In this document: positions 1-11,763 of the stretch, in pieces
Layout of the letters: each line of letters begins with the position of its first letter
Position numbering within the stretch: position 1 is the stretch's first letter
From: Hippophae tibetana
Lineage: Eukaryota; Streptophyta; Magnoliopsida; Rosales; Elaeagnaceae
Direction: 5' to 3'
Assembly: GCA_037013495.1 (NCBI GenBank)
Contig: CM072806.1
Coordinates: 62,001-126,000 of the forward strand
DNA length: 64,000 nt
Made by a program: the position numbers and the translations under genes
The notes under the pieces: generated by a model
The model's database searches: none
What the model was told of the DNA's origin: nothing
Seen by the model: the letters and a program-made list of their open reading frames with translations, nothing else

Positions 1-1344
1 TTCGGCACTTGATCTGGCAATGACAGTTTGCTTCTTACTCTTCCATGTGACCAAGTTTCCACCGACAAATGTACAGTAGCCAGTGGTGGACTTGCGATCA
101 ATTGCATTCCCTGCCCAATCAGCATCACAATACCCCATGATTTGTGTGTTGTCATTCTTCTTCATGATAATACCACGACCCACTGATCCTTTTAAGTAGC
201 GTAAGATCCTTTTAACAAGGGTCAAATGCTCAAGTGTTGGGGAGTGCATGAATTGGCTCACAATACTTACAGAATATGTGATGTCAGGTCTGGTGATTGT
301 TAGGTAGATCAACTTACCAACCAGTCGTTGGTAATAACTTATATCCCTGAGTGGCGTGCCCTTCAAGCTAGGTTTGAGCTTGCTGTCAAGAGGGGTAATG
401 GCTGGTTTACCATCGCTCATGTTAGCTTCCTTAAGCAAATCTAGGACATATTTCCTTTGGTTAAGAAAGAGTCCCTTGTGCGAGGTTGCCATTTCTATAC
501 CAAGAAAGTACTTCAATATCCCAAGGTCTTTAATTGCAAACCTTTGTCTGAGGGACTGTTTGAGGTTGAAAATCTCGTCAGCATTATCACCTGTAATTAT
601 CAGATCATCTACATAAATCAGCACAACCAATTTGCCCATAGCTCCTGTGCGAACAAATAGTGAGGAATCGGCATTGCTGCTTTTGAAACCAACACTAGTG
701 AGAACTGAGCTTAGCTTGGCATACCAAGCTCGTGGGGACTGTTTCAAACCATAAATGGATTTGTGCAATTTGCACACTAAATCCAGTTCATTGCTTTGAG
801 GATGCCCAGGTGGCAATTTCATATAGACTTCTTCTTTGAGATCACCATGCAAGAATGCATTCTTCACATCCATTTGGTACATGGACCACCCCTTGTTTAC
901 AGCCACAGACAGTAACACTCTTACTGTGTTCATTTTTGCAACAGGTGCAAATGTTTCTTTGTAATCCACCTCGAATGTTTGAGTGAATCCCCGAGCCACC
1001 AATCTTGCTTTATACCTCTCAATTGATCCATCTGACTTGAATTTGAGCTTATAGATCCATTTGCAACCCACAACTTTCTTGCCTTTTGGAAGTTTGGTGA
1101 TGCTCCATGTGTTGTGTTGATCTAGGGCTTTAAGTTCTTCTTGCATGGCTTCCTTCCACACCTCTTGGCTGTTGGCCTCATGAAAGTTTTGAGGCTCACT
1201 GTAACTCGATATAGTGCTGAGGAATGCGGCATGGGTTGGTGTCACTCTCTTATATGACACATAATTTGAGATGGGATGTGTGGGTTTGTAGGTGACAAAG
1301 TCTTGAAGTCTTGTGGGAGGTTGCCTAACACGCATTGGATTACG
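1..1344 (-). CDS. E1 reverse transcriptase and RNase H segment
   Basis: The minus-strand frame is open from the TGA at 1345 to the window edge. Motifs in order are [67 protein letters not shown], the catalytic YVDDLIITGD (about 600-630), [21 protein letters not shown] and, toward position 1, the RNase H signature GYCDADWAGN and STTGYCTFVGG. It encodes the part of the polyprotein that copies element RNA into cDNA and removes the RNA strand. No stop is seen, and the C-terminus lies off the left edge. This is not a host gene. Confidence 0.9.
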
Positions 1345-1917
1345 TCATGGAGCAGAAGGAGTTATCTCACACTCGTTCACCTCTTGTACCATATTGTGAG
1401 GATCATCTTGATTATCACCATCTTCATGCAGTGTACCATTAAGACGAGACCCTTCATTGTTATTTTCAGTGAGAGATGCATCAATGTTGACATAGCTGGG
1501 ATCTTGTTGTTGTGGAGCCTTAAGTTCGATTCTTGGTAATGGAAACACATCCAAGATGTCATCCCCTTGACTTGTGATTTCATGTGACTTGCTAAAAAAA
1601 GGGTTAGTTTCATAAAATCGAACATCTTTAGACACAATTAATCTCCTAAGTTGGGGATCATAACACTTATATCCCTTTTGTGTAGATGAATAACCAAGAA
1701 AAATACATTTAACAGCTCTAGGATCCAATTTATCTCGATGATGAGATTGAATATGTACAAAACAGATGCAACCAAAGACTCTAAGGTGTGAAAGGTTAAT
1801 TTTCCTTCCTTTCATGACCTCTAGAGGAGACTTGAAATCCAAGACTCGACTGGGTAATCTATTGATGATGTAAGCAGCTGCCATAACCCCCTTGGGACCA
1901 GAATCTCTTTGGTACAT
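1345..1917 (-). pseudogene. E1 integrase C-terminal part
   Basis: This continues the integrase after the homopolymer shift, with the copia sequences AAYIINRLPSRVL and VFGCICFVHIQ, followed by the acidic linker toward reverse transcriptase. The frame is entered after a second single-base insertion, in a run of five G (minus strand, about 1888-1892). It stops at a TGA at 1345-1347, beyond which the same frame continues open into reverse transcriptase. The TGA is preceded by NECEITPSAP and followed in frame by RNPMRVRQPP, so it is an isolated nonsense change. The first methionine is not a real start, since this is an internal polyprotein segment. Confidence 0.88.
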
Positions 1918-1937
1918 TCATTTGTAGCATTAATGCT

Positions 1938-3995
1938 CTAGTTTTTTTCAAGTAAGTCCCGGTTTTTGCGTTCAGCTACACCATTTTGTTGAGGTGTGCC
2001 AACACAACTTGTTTGATGCATAATGCCATGAATGCTCAAATATTGTTTCATGATATGGGACATGTATTCGGTGCCATTGTCAGACCTTAAGGTTTGAATT
2101 TTAGAAGAAAAGTGATTTTTAACAAGATTATGAAAGTCCTTAAATACTTCCATAACTTCATTTTTAGACTTTAAAAGATATAACCATGTGACTCGAGAGA
2201 AATCATCAACAAAAATCACAAAATACTTATAACCATCAAAAGATTCATTAATTGGTCCACATACATCTGAATGAACTAGTTCAAAACACTTACTAGCCCT
2301 AGACAAGGAAGAATTAAAAGGCAATCTAGTGGCCTTAGACAAGTGGCAAGTTTCACATGCAATTTCATCATTTCCTAAGTTTGGAAATAAAGTTGACAAA
2401 ATTGGTAGAGAAGGGTGAGCTAAACGTTGATGCCACAATTGATTATCTTGGATAGGATTAAACTTAGCTTGAAACCCTCTGGGATTGCTCTTGGATATGT
2501 AATAGAGACCATCTAAGTAAAACCCTTCACCAATCGTCTTTTTGGTGACACAATCCTGAAAAATGACATTGTGAGGAGAAAAAATGGCTAAGCAATTCAA
2601 GGTATTTGTGATTTTTCCTACAGACAGAAGTTGGAAAGGAAAGGAAGGTACATATAAAACTACCGACTCGATTTCATCTGACATTAATTTTATTTTTTCC
2701 TTTCCTAAAACCTTTACATTCTCACCATTTGCAATTGAAACTTGAGAAGGATTTGCTAATTTTTCAAACTTATGAGACTTTGACACATGGTTTGTCATAT
2801 GATCTGTGGCACCTGAATCTACAACCCAAAAATCATGCAACATATTTATTTTAAGAGCAGTTTTAAAGGCTTTTATGATACCTTGCATGTCCTCTTGTGG
2901 TATGAGTTTTGTATCTGCCAAGAAGCCCGCAAACTTGCCTAGCAATGCTGTCGAGTTTCCTTCTTCTATGCTATCCACACAGTCAATTCTAGCTCCTCTT
3001 GTCTTGCTTTGAAGATACAACATAAACTCATTCATTAGTTCAGTTGGATTCGCTGTGAAGTTCTTGAATGGATCAGACCCATTAGAGGTAGAGGCAAAAA
3101 CATGATTAGCACGGAGTCCAGTACGATTCACTTTCTGTAAACTCTTATCCTTTATAAAATCAGGTTTTAATTCTGGATGTAGAATCCAACATGTGTCCTT
3201 AACATGGCCCGTATGGTTGCAATGTTGACACTTCAAGTTTGGATGCTTCCCTTTGTACTTCCTCTCGTTGGTTAGATAGGCTCTTGCCTCAGGTGAATTA
3301 GCCATTGTATCCTTGTTCATGACTTTCCTTCTTACTTCTTCACGTTGAATTGTCGCACATACATTGGTGAAGGAAGGAAGTTCTGTATTCATGAGTATAT
3401 GGCATCGTATATCTTCATATGTTGAATCCAGACTGGACAAAAGTTGAAATATCTTATCTTCTTCTGCTCTCTTTCGTAGCAGAGCTACATCGGTTGTATG
3501 AGGACGATATATTTCCAACTCATTCCACATGCTTTTCATGCTTCCTAAGAGTTGTACAAAAGGCTTGCCATCTTGTTGCAGATCTGAGATGTCTTTCTTT
3601 AATTGAAAAACTCGTGCAGCATTATTTTGACTGCCATACATTTCCTTGACCGTCTCCCATAGTTGGTATGCAGATTCAGAGTAACTGAATATTTCAGCTA
3701 ATTTACGTTCCATGGAATTTAGGAGCCATGACATAACGAGCTGATCCTTACTAAGCCAGGATTCATAGGTTGGTGAGGAAACATCAGGTACTTCGATGCT
3801 TCCATTTATGAACCCCAACTTGGACCTTCCACCTAGAGCCAGAGACACTGCTCTTGACCAAGGCAAGTAATTAAACTCATTCAACAAGATTGAGCTTAAT
3901 CTTTGATTTGGGTTGACATCCACCTCATGCATATTCATGAAGGAAAGCACTGATGAACTTTCAGCTTCTGATCCTAGCGGCTTGTCTTCAGCCAT
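1938..3995 (-). pseudogene. E1 gag, protease and integrase catalytic region
   Basis: Gag begins at the ATG at 3995 (MAEDKPLG). An upstream in-frame ATG at 4076 would read through the primer site and is unlikely. In order I see a copia-type gag domain, a CCHC zinc knuckle (CQHCNHTGHVKDTC, about 3194-3235), the protease motif WVVDSGATDHMT (about 2790-2829), the pre-integrase motif LWHQRLAHP (about 2420), and integrase core motifs FVDDFSRVTW, SDNGTEY and NGVAERKNR. The frame ends at a TAG (1938-1940), caused by one extra A in a run of seven just after the integrase glutamate region. Coding capacity upstream is otherwise uninterrupted. Confidence 0.9.
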
Positions 3996-4050
3996 TTCAA
4001 AGATTGAAGATGCTAAGATAATAATAAAGCAGAAGCAAGTTAATTTTCCT

Positions 4051-4062
4051 GCTTTGATACCA
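4051..4062 (-). other. E1 primer-binding site
   Basis: On the minus strand this reads TGGTATCAAAGC, matching the initiator tRNA-Met primer-binding consensus of plant LTR elements. It lies directly after the LTR end. Confidence 0.85.
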
Positions 4063-4429
4063 TGTAGAAAAAACAAGAAATAACTCTACACAAAAGAGTT
4101 CTCTAGTTTGTATTATTTTCTTTATGTTTTCATTACAATTGTATAGCTATTTATAAGGAAATTTTATTCCTTCAATTACTCTTTAAATTAAGCATTCCTT
4201 GATTTACTCCTTGAATTAAGGATTCCTTGTTTTACTCCTTGAATTAAGGATTCCTTGTTTTACTCCTTGAATTAAGGATTCCTTGTTTTACTCCTTGAAT
4301 TAAGCTCCTTGTTTTATTCCTTGAATTAAGGTCCTTGTGTTTATTCTTTGAATTAAGAACTAATATCCAATAGAATTATTAATTATAAAAGTAGTATAGA
4401 TCCACCTATTATCAAATAAGAATATCACA
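4063..4429 (-). repeat. E1 5' LTR
   Basis: The right end of E1 has TGT/ACA termini (plus strand tgtagaaa at 4063, atcaca ending at 4429), about 367 bp. It abuts the primer-binding site at 4051-4062. A minus-strand TATAAATA motif (plus strand 4148-4155) is a plausible promoter element. The second LTR is outside the window, so the outer boundary is inferred from the TG...CA rule and could be off by a few bases. Confidence 0.75.
4172..4358. repeat. 28-bp tandem repeats inside the E1 LTR
   Basis: About six to seven imperfect copies of a unit built on 'actccttgaattaagga' and 'ttccttgtttt' follow one another. The central copies are nearly identical and the outer ones diverge or are shortened. They lie next to the TATA-like motif, in the part of the LTR expected to hold promoter or leader sequence. 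Confidence 0.9.
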
Positions 4430-4516
4430 GTAGTATCAAAACTTTTCAGTAAGAGGCTTTTATTGGTTGCCAGTTTTCACGGATATATTATAATCAAATG
4501 AAAATTATTGGTTCTT

Positions 4517-4805
4517 TGTTACAGTAAACTTACAAGAAGATAAACAAGAGAAGTGAAAAGGAAAAACTGGATTGAGTTAAAATTCTTTATATCACTTTTT
4601 GATTTCCTAAATAGCTTTATATATAGTCTTAGAAATTGTTGAACAAACCCTAACCGATTTGCTAACATTCATAACAGAAAAACAAACCCTAATTATTCGA
4701 TGGTCCCCTTTCAGTTTCTCTAACCGAATTGGTGCGCCTTCCTTCGTCTCTCTCCTGCGTGCGCGATGATCCTCTGGTGAGCAGGAGTTGGATGAGTTCG
4801 TATCA
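4517..4805 (-). repeat. E2 3' LTR (left copy)
   Basis: Starts tgttacagtaaact and ends cgtatca, and aligns along its whole length with 9200-9489. A minus-strand TATATATAAA motif lies near 4617-4627. Confidence 0.93.
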
Positions 4806-4911
4806 TTCCTCCCTCCCTAAAAGAATCCTTGTCTTCAAGGATGAAGTTTGGATATGTTTTCAGAAAATGCCACTCATTTTCCCACGTGGCTTCTTCAATT
4901 AGAATGTCTTT

Positions 4912-7701
4912 TCATTTGACCAAAATTTCTGTCTTGGGTCGGTATTTCCCTTTTTGAGTCACACGTCGATTGAGGATGGCTTCAGATTGTGGAAGAATTG
5001 TTGCTTGTTCAGAGACCGGAGGAATTGGGTTGGAGCTTGCTGGTATTTCCCCTTCGTGTTTTTTTAACATGCTTATATGAAAGACGTCATGTATTTGAGA
5101 AGTGAGTGGGAGTGCCAGCTTGTAAGCCATTGGTCCTATTTGAGTGATGATTTTGTATGGGCCAAAAAAACGAGGGGCTAATTTTCTTGATGAACGAAAA
5201 GCAACTGATGATTGTCTGTAGGGTTGGAGCCTAAGATATACATAATCTCCCTCTTTGAATGTGACTTCTTGTCGATGTCTATCAGCTTGGCATTTCATTT
5301 GGTTCTGAGCTTGTAGTAGGTGATGCCTTAATTCTCGTAGTAGGTGATCTCTGGTACGTAGGTGTTCATCCACAGCTGGAATTTGGGCAGTTTTGGGGAT
5401 ATATGTTAGTATGCGAGGTGGTGGGATGCCGTAAACTGCTTCAAAGGGAGTCATATGTGTTGCGGAGTGGATGGAGGTGTTGTAGATGTACTCAGCCTAA
5501 GGAATCCAATCACACCATTTGCGTGGTTGATCCCCAGTGAAGCAGCGCAGATACTGTTCCATTGTGCGGTTGGTCACCTCAGTTTGTCCATCGGTCTGAG
5601 GGTGGTAACTAGAGCTCATGCACAATTGGGTTCCTTATAAACGAAACAACTCTTGCCAGAAGAAACTAATAAACACCTTATCACGATCACTGACAATAGA
5701 AGTAGGCATACCATGCAGTCGCAGGATGTTGGACACAAATGTTTTGGCTACTGTGGGAGCTGAAAATGGGTGCTTCATAGGGATGAAATGAGCATATTTA
5801 CTCAAGCGATCCACGATTACCATTATGACTGTATATCCTTTTAAAGTAGGTAGTCCTTCCACAAAATCCATTAAGATATCAGCCCAAATCTTCTCAGGTA
5901 TGGGAAGAGGTTGAAGCAATCCTGCTGGTTTCATAGTTTCTGTTTTGAACCGTTGGCAGGTGTCACATTCCCTAAGGACTTTCTTCAACGTTTGGCACAG
6001 TTTGGGCCAGGTGAAGCTGTTTTTTATGCATGAGAGGGTCTTGAGGAACCCAAAATGTCCCTTTATTGGAGAAGAGTGACAATCAGTGATGATCTAAGGT
6101 ATGAGAGAGGATTTAGGGCTCAGATATACCTTGTTGTTTTTAAACTAGACCTCATGCCTTTGTAACAATTTGTGAGCCATTGCAGGAGTAGAATGGGCTA
6201 TCAGGTCTGTGTAGAAAGGATCCTGCTGAACTTCCTTCTGTTGTTGTGGCCACCAATCTATTTGTGGCTGAGATATACTTAAGAATAAGAATTCCACTAC
6301 TCGTGAAAGAGAATCAACCCTTTGGTTTTCCTTCCCGCGTTAGTATTCAATCTTATAATCATATCCAAGTAGTTTAGGCAAGCATCTTGCCTGTGCTCGG
6401 GTGGTGATGCGATGTTCCAACAGATACTTAAGGCTCCTCTGATCAGTGAGGATGGTGAATGGTTTTCCTAGTAGGTAAGGACGCCATACCCGGATAGCTT
6501 TAATGATAGCTAACATTTCTTTCTCATAGGTTGATAGAGTCAATGCTGAACCCTTGAGAGCTTGGATGAAATAAGCTATTGGCCTCCCTGCTTGAGTGAG
6601 GATAGCTCCCAACCCGATGCCACTGGCATCACATTCAATTACAAATCTTTGGGAAAAGTTTGGTAGGCTTAAAACTGGTGAGGTTGTTAAGGCCTCCTTC
6701 AATTGTTTAAATGAGTTTTCAGCCTCTGTGTTCCAGTTAAACCCTTCATTGCTCAAGAGTCGAGTTAAGGGAGCTGCCAAACTACCAAAATTACGTACAA
6801 ATTTTCTGTAATAACTAGCTAACCCTAGGAAGCCTCTAACTCCTTTGGATGTGGTTGGGGTTGGCCATCCCTTAACATCTAGGATCTTTGAAGGATTCAC
6901 AGAGACCCCATTGATCTGAGACCACATGACCCAAATATTCTATTTGCTTCACCCCGAATTGGAATTTTGTTTCCTTGGCATACAACTTGTTGGTGGCTAG
7001 AAGCTGAAGGGCTATCTTCACATGCTCCAAATGGTCATCTCTTGATTGGGAGTAGATTAAGATGTCATCAAAGAATACCAGGATGAATTTTCGAAGGTAA
7101 GGTTTAAATAGGTCATTCATGAGACCTTGGAAAGTAGTTGGGGCATTAGTGAGGCCAAATGACATTACTAAGAATTCGTAATGGTCTTCATGGGTTCTAA
7201 AGGTCGTCTTAGGGATATCTTCCTAATAAACTCATATTTGATGATATCCTGATCGCAGATCTATCTTGGAGAATATATTAGCTCCGTGGAGCTCATCCAA
7301 CAGCTCGTCAATTACTGGAATGGGGTATTTTTCCTTAACTGTGCAATCATTCAGAGCTCGATAGTTACACAGAATCTCCAGCTACCATCAGTTTTTTTTA
7401 CTAACAACACTGGTGAAGAAAATGGGTTGTTGTTGTGCCTGATTAGCCCCGAATGAAGGAGTTCCTTAACCATCTTCTCAATCTCTGTCTTTTGATAATT
7501 GGGGTAGCGGTAGGGTCTGACATTAACTGGCCTTGCTCCTGGCTTCAGGGGTATACGATGATCTTGTTGTCGTTTTGGAGGCAGCTTTGAAGGTAGCTCA
7601 AATATATGAGAAAATTCTGTTAATAATTGTCTTATCTCTGGAAATGAGGACACATCCTCTTGTGGTTCATGATCCCATATGGGCAAAATTTGAAGGAACA
7701 A
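4912..7701 (-). pseudogene. E2 reverse transcriptase, RNase H and integrase, multiply broken
   Basis: Fragments in order on the minus strand: RT N-part 7701-7351 ([17 protein letters not shown]), closed by a frame change where a base appears lost; RT palm 7165-6872 (FGLTNAPTTFQ, catalytic box as FFDDILIYS); RNase H 6927-6340 ([36 protein letters not shown]); integrase zinc and core 5988-5635 (CDTCQRFK, MDFVEGLP, VDRLSKYAHF, VSDRDKVF); integrase tail 5454-4912 (MTPFEAVYG, LAPRFFGPYKI, HDVFHISMLKKH). Several stops and frameshifts separate these pieces, so no functional polyprotein is possible. Confidence 0.9.
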
Positions 7702-7985
7702 CCCTATATTCTACAGCTAACCGTATTCCTTGTTGGTTAGGGTTGCACTATTAGTCCTTTGTAAACCTTGGAACGTATGAGTAGCCCCTCCTATCTTGAA
7801 ACTGAGGGTGAGTCTTTTATAATCCATTTCTATTGGCCCTAGGGTTTCAAGCCACTGAACCCCAAGTACTAGTTGGCATGCAGCTACTGGTAGCACAAAA
7901 TAATCTGTTGAGATCGTATACCCTTGAATTGAAAGAGTAAGGTCCCTACATTGTCCTTGACACTAAATTTTTTCACTATTTGCTA

Positions 7986-9185
7986 TCATAACTTCCAATT
8001 TATGATTCTTAGTGATAGGGAAACCAAGGTTTGATCAATGAAGTTATGTGTACTGCCCCCATCTATCAGAACTAGTACTTTCTTATTTCTGAGGTTTCCC
8101 ATAACTCTAAGTGTTTGAGGATGATTAGTATATGTTATTGCATGAAATGAGATTTCTGGCACCAGCTCCTGAGGTTCTTGTTCAGGTTGTTCTTGTTCTA
8201 GAGTTATGATAGGGTTCTTAGGCAGGTCATCTATCATAAACATTTGGGGTCGCGTGCAACGGTGACCTGCTACAAACTTCTCATCACAGTAGTAGCACAA
8301 GCCTTTATCTCTTCGTTCTCGTGCCTCCTGATTTGAGATTCGACGAAAGGTATTAGACGAGGCAATTGGTGTTGAGTTGCTTCTTTGTTGAGGAAGGGGT
8401 CCTAACACCCCAGTAGTAGGATTAGTAGAGGTCCTTGCTGTCACAGAGGATGTTGGGTATCGTGGATATTGAATGGCCTTCCTCTGGAGCAGATTCTTTT
8501 CTTCAATCAATCTTGTCACTCCTATAGCTTCAGCCAACGTTTGTGGCTTCTTAATTTTTACTTCAATTCTGACCTCATCTCTTAATCCAGCGATGAAACA
8601 GCCTATCAAAAATTCTTCTGGAAGACCATCCACTCTGTGAGAGAGTTTCTCAAATGTTTCCTGGTAAGTAGCTACACTTGAGGTATGTTTGAGTCTGGTC
8701 AGGGCTTCAGAGGGATCTTGATAATCGGTTGGGCCAAATCTCAGCTGCATAGCTTGGATAAATTCCTCCCAATTGAGTGGGCCACAGAACTTGGTGATCC
8801 ATCTATGCCATTGTAAGGCAATACCATCCAAATGAAACGATGTCAACTGCACTCTTTGTTCTGGTGTAGTATTTGTGAATTCAAAGTATTGCTCGGCCTT
8901 GTATATCCACCTAGTGGGGTCTTCCCCTACAAAGGTAGGAAATGATAGCCTAAAGTGGGAACGTGGTGGCTCATTAGGGTTCCTGAACCCACCATTTGGG
9001 CGTGGGTTTTCTTCTCATGCGAACGAGTTTTCTTCAAGTAAATTACGAGTGGCGCGAAGCCCCTGTAATTCGGTTAGCACAGCCTGTAAGGTTGCGCCTA
9101 TCTGATTGAAGCCTGATTCATGCCTTGCCAGGGTTTCCATTACCTCGCCTCGAAACTCAGCGTTGGATTTACCCCTGATGTCCAT
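7986..9185 (-). pseudogene. E2 gag and protease
   Basis: The ATG at 9185 (MDIRGKSNAEFRG) starts one continuous frame interrupted once, by a TGA at 9015-9017. Beyond it the same frame continues with the gag domain (SFPTFVGEDPTRWI, then LTSFHLDGIALQWHRW) to about 7986. A zinc-finger variant CYYCDEKFVAGHRC (about 8270-8312) and the protease active site VLIDGGSTHNFID (about 8036-8080) follow. The frame closes at 7986. Gag packages element RNA and the protease cuts the polyprotein. The single TGA would prevent a full-length product. Confidence 0.88.
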
Positions 9186-9199
9186 GGCTTTGATACCAC

Positions 9200-9489
9200 T
9201 GTTACAGTAAACTTGCAAGAAGAAGATAAACAAGAGAAGTGCAGAGGAAAAACTGGATTGAGGTAAAATTCTCTATATCCTTTTCTGATTTCCTAAATGG
9301 CTTTATATATAGCCTTAGAAATTGTTGAACAAACCCTAACCGATTTGTTGACATTCATAACAGAAAAACAAACCCTAATTATTCGGTGGTCCCCTTTCAG
9401 TTTCTCTAACCGAATTGGTGTCTTTCTTCATCTCTCTCCTGTGTGCGCGATGATCCTCTGGTGAACAGGAGTTGAACGAGTTCGTATCA
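9200..9489 (-). repeat. E2 5' LTR (right copy)
   Basis: Starts tgttacagtaaact and ends cgtatca, one base beyond the primer-binding site 9187-9198. A TATA-like motif lies near 9302-9312 on the minus strand. Confidence 0.93.
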
Positions 9490-10426
9490 TGGGGATCATT
9501 CTTCTAGAAATCATTACCATCATTATCATAACATCATCTTCTTTAGAATCTAAAGAAACAATTGAAGGATATTGGATATTCTAATTCTTCACTATAAATT
9601 GGTGAAATTCAATTAATGTTCAAACACAATTCTTCTTAATTATAAAACTAATCCATAGTTAATAATTTCATTTCTTACACTTTTTTCACACCTGTCCTTG
9701 TATCATAGGATGAGTTAGTTATATGATTACAAAAATCCAATTTATTAACGCCCTCTTTTTGTCATTTTGTAGCCGCAACAGGAGGCAAGGTATAAACTAC
9801 AAAGATTAATTATTTTCATTACCTACTGGCTTTGCTACTTCAGTGTGATAAACAAAACCCAAAAAATAGAGATCTATGATTGACCTTCCTCCAATATAAT
9901 TTTTTTTAATAATTACACTGGCTCCTAAACTCGTAATTGCTCATGTAATTGAAACTCAAGATTTATATATAGATATTCTATATACTCAAAAGGACTTCTT
10001 AACTAACTAGTTTTCAAAGTAAGAAATTTACAAATGGACAATTTTTATTCCTGAAAAAATAACTATATAAGGACAATCAAGGACATGTAAATCACTCAAT
10101 ATTTTAAAATTATAACACTTTAATTAAATAGCTTTGATGTTATGTGATTAGGGTATCATTTTTTTATAATAAAAATGAACATTTTAATCACATAATTTGT
10201 GATTAATGTACTAATTTTAAAAATACAGTGAAAAATGGTAACAGAATACAAAGTAAAATGATAAGTTCATTATAATCACTATAGTAGTAACCCCATTTAT
10301 TTATGAGGAACTGAATGAGAGTGAGGACCAGGACCTAAAACATTTTGCTAAATACAGAAAAGAATGAGATAAGAGAACAATAAACCAACTGGAGATACAG
10401 ACACATAACAAAACAAATAAGCTTAC
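9490..10426. other. AT-rich spacer downstream of the BAG gene
   Basis: No coding frame, RNA gene or transposon end is recognised here. It presumably includes the 3' untranslated region of the gene ending at 10427 (minus strand). I could not fix a poly(A) site. Confidence 0.5.
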
Positions 10427-11763
10427 TCAAAATAATTGCCAATTGAACTTAGACTGGACTGAATTATTAGGGGCTGAGGTGGATGCATATGTTGAAGAAG
10501 ATGATGTAGAAATCAATGCTGGGTTGGAATCAAATGTCTCCCATTTTGTGGTAACAACTGTCCCTGATGTAGAACGCTTTGAACTCTTTTGTTCATGTAG
10601 TGAACAATTTCTATGCCCATCTGAGGAGAGCTTTTCTTGTTGCTGCTCATACATTATCGGTCCATTTCTTTGTTGAACTTGCATTGGCTTATGAATTCCA
10701 TTGCTTGCAGGATTGGCATTTTTTATTTTTAACATATCCAGAGTTTCAACATATTTTTGTACTCTTCTAACCTTCATTACCATCATTCATTATACACAAT
10801 TAGTTGACATTAATTGACTAAGACAATCCAAATCCAAAAAAGGGTGAATTGGGTTTTTGATTTTTTTTTTAAAAAGGTTTTTAAAAGTACCTGCATTTTT
10901 CTCTGTAACTTGATATCTCCATCTGCTACAATCCCATCTAATTTAAGCAACTGATTCATCAAAAATTCAGTCAGCTTAATCAAATCTGTTTCCACAACTT
11001 TCCCACCTTTATTGATGATTGATTCAAGAGCAGACACCTAATGATCAAAACAAAAGAAACTAAGGAATTTCACATATAAATTATAAAAACATGAATTAAA
11101 AAGGACCAAAAGGTCAAAAGAAAGAAGTACCCTGTCAGCAAGTCTATCAACTTCAAAGCTAATATCTAATATAGACTTTGAAGCTTTTCCCATTTTAGCA
11201 TTCCGCCTCATATCCAGAAATCATTTTTCTTGGCTAATGGGATCTTCAACCAAAACAATCTTAGATCCGTCTTTGACCCCAGAAGTGTCAAGAAAAGCTT
11301 TTGAATCTCTCTCTCTTTGTCTTTGAATATTAGCTTCTGATCTTGATGGTGCAAACATGTTGGACCTACCAACATTTTCTTCAACTCGCCTGTAATATCC
11401 CAAAAAAAAAAAAAGAACCAGACAATTAGTAATTTAGTACCTTCGTTCATTTAGTAAGTTGCTCAATATCAAAAATCGGAAGTAATTGCCTAAACAATAA
11501 CAGAGAATAACAAATTTTTCAGAGCTTGTAATAACTTTACCAAATGTAGCTTGGGAACTTATATTGATTTCGTGGTACGTGGGCGCGTATTTGACTCTAA
11601 GTCTAATTGTCGGTGGAGGTACTGAGTTGTGATCCGAGTCGGTTCGTTTCTGAACCAACATTCCTCCCGGTCTAATCTCCAACTCGGCGGCCATCAGCTC
11701 AGATGAGTTTGAGTTCCCATTCGTTTGCGGCATACTTGTGGTTCTGATTTTCATTCGCATCAT
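10427..11763 (-). pseudogene. BAG: BAG-family co-chaperone (plant BAG1-4 type) with two disabling lesions
   Basis: BAG proteins bind the Hsp70 ATPase domain through a C-terminal BAG domain; plant BAG1-4 also carry a ubiquitin-like domain. Exons on the minus strand with GT-AG borders: 11763-11541, 11389-11131, 11037-10891, 10771-10427. Exon 1 has the plant signature LEIRPGGMLVQKR and starts the ubiquitin-like domain (VKYAPTYHEINIS); exon 2 continues it (KKMLVGPTCLHHQDQKLIF, then LDTSGVKDGSKIVLVEDP). Exons 3-4 hold the BAG domain (INKGGKVV, LLKLDGIVADGDIKLQRKMQ, RVQKYVETLD) and a Ser/Thr-rich tail ending FNWQLF. Two lesions sit in exon 2. A GA-repeat tract (11306-11317) has two extra bases, and without them the 259-bp exon would be exactly in phase. 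An in-frame TGA (11223-11221) follows the conserved SQEK, where relatives have arginine. Splice sites all look intact, so it may be transcribed. Recent pseudogene, null allele or sequence error are the alternatives. Confidence 0.88.

Larger units (their letters stand above)
1..4429 (-). mobile_element. E1: Ty1/copia LTR retrotransposon, open at the left edge
   Basis: Read on the minus strand, the order is 5' LTR (4429-4063), primer-binding site, gag, protease, integrase, reverse transcriptase, RNase H. Integrase upstream of RT defines Ty1/copia. The RNase H end and the 3' LTR lie off the left edge. The coding region is almost intact: I see one in-frame TGA and two single-base homopolymer shifts. 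The lineage within Ty1/copia is not assigned. The five bases beyond the LTR (4430-4434) cannot be tested as a target duplication because the other end is missing. Confidence 0.93.
4517..9489 (-). mobile_element. E2: Ty3/gypsy LTR retrotransposon, complete but decayed
   Basis: The element is bounded by direct repeats 4517-4805 and 9200-9489. The primer-binding site is at 9187-9198 (minus strand TGGTATCAAAGC) and a purine-rich tract lies beside the left LTR (plus strand ttcctccctcccta, 4806-4819). The order gag, protease, RT, RNase H, integrase on the minus strand makes it Ty3/gypsy. Its small size (4973 bp), short LTRs and the integrase tail resemble small chromovirus elements such as Reina, but that clade call is tentative. 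By eye the LTRs differ at roughly twenty positions plus small indels, so the insertion is old. I see no matching 5-bp target duplication. Confidence 0.93.
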
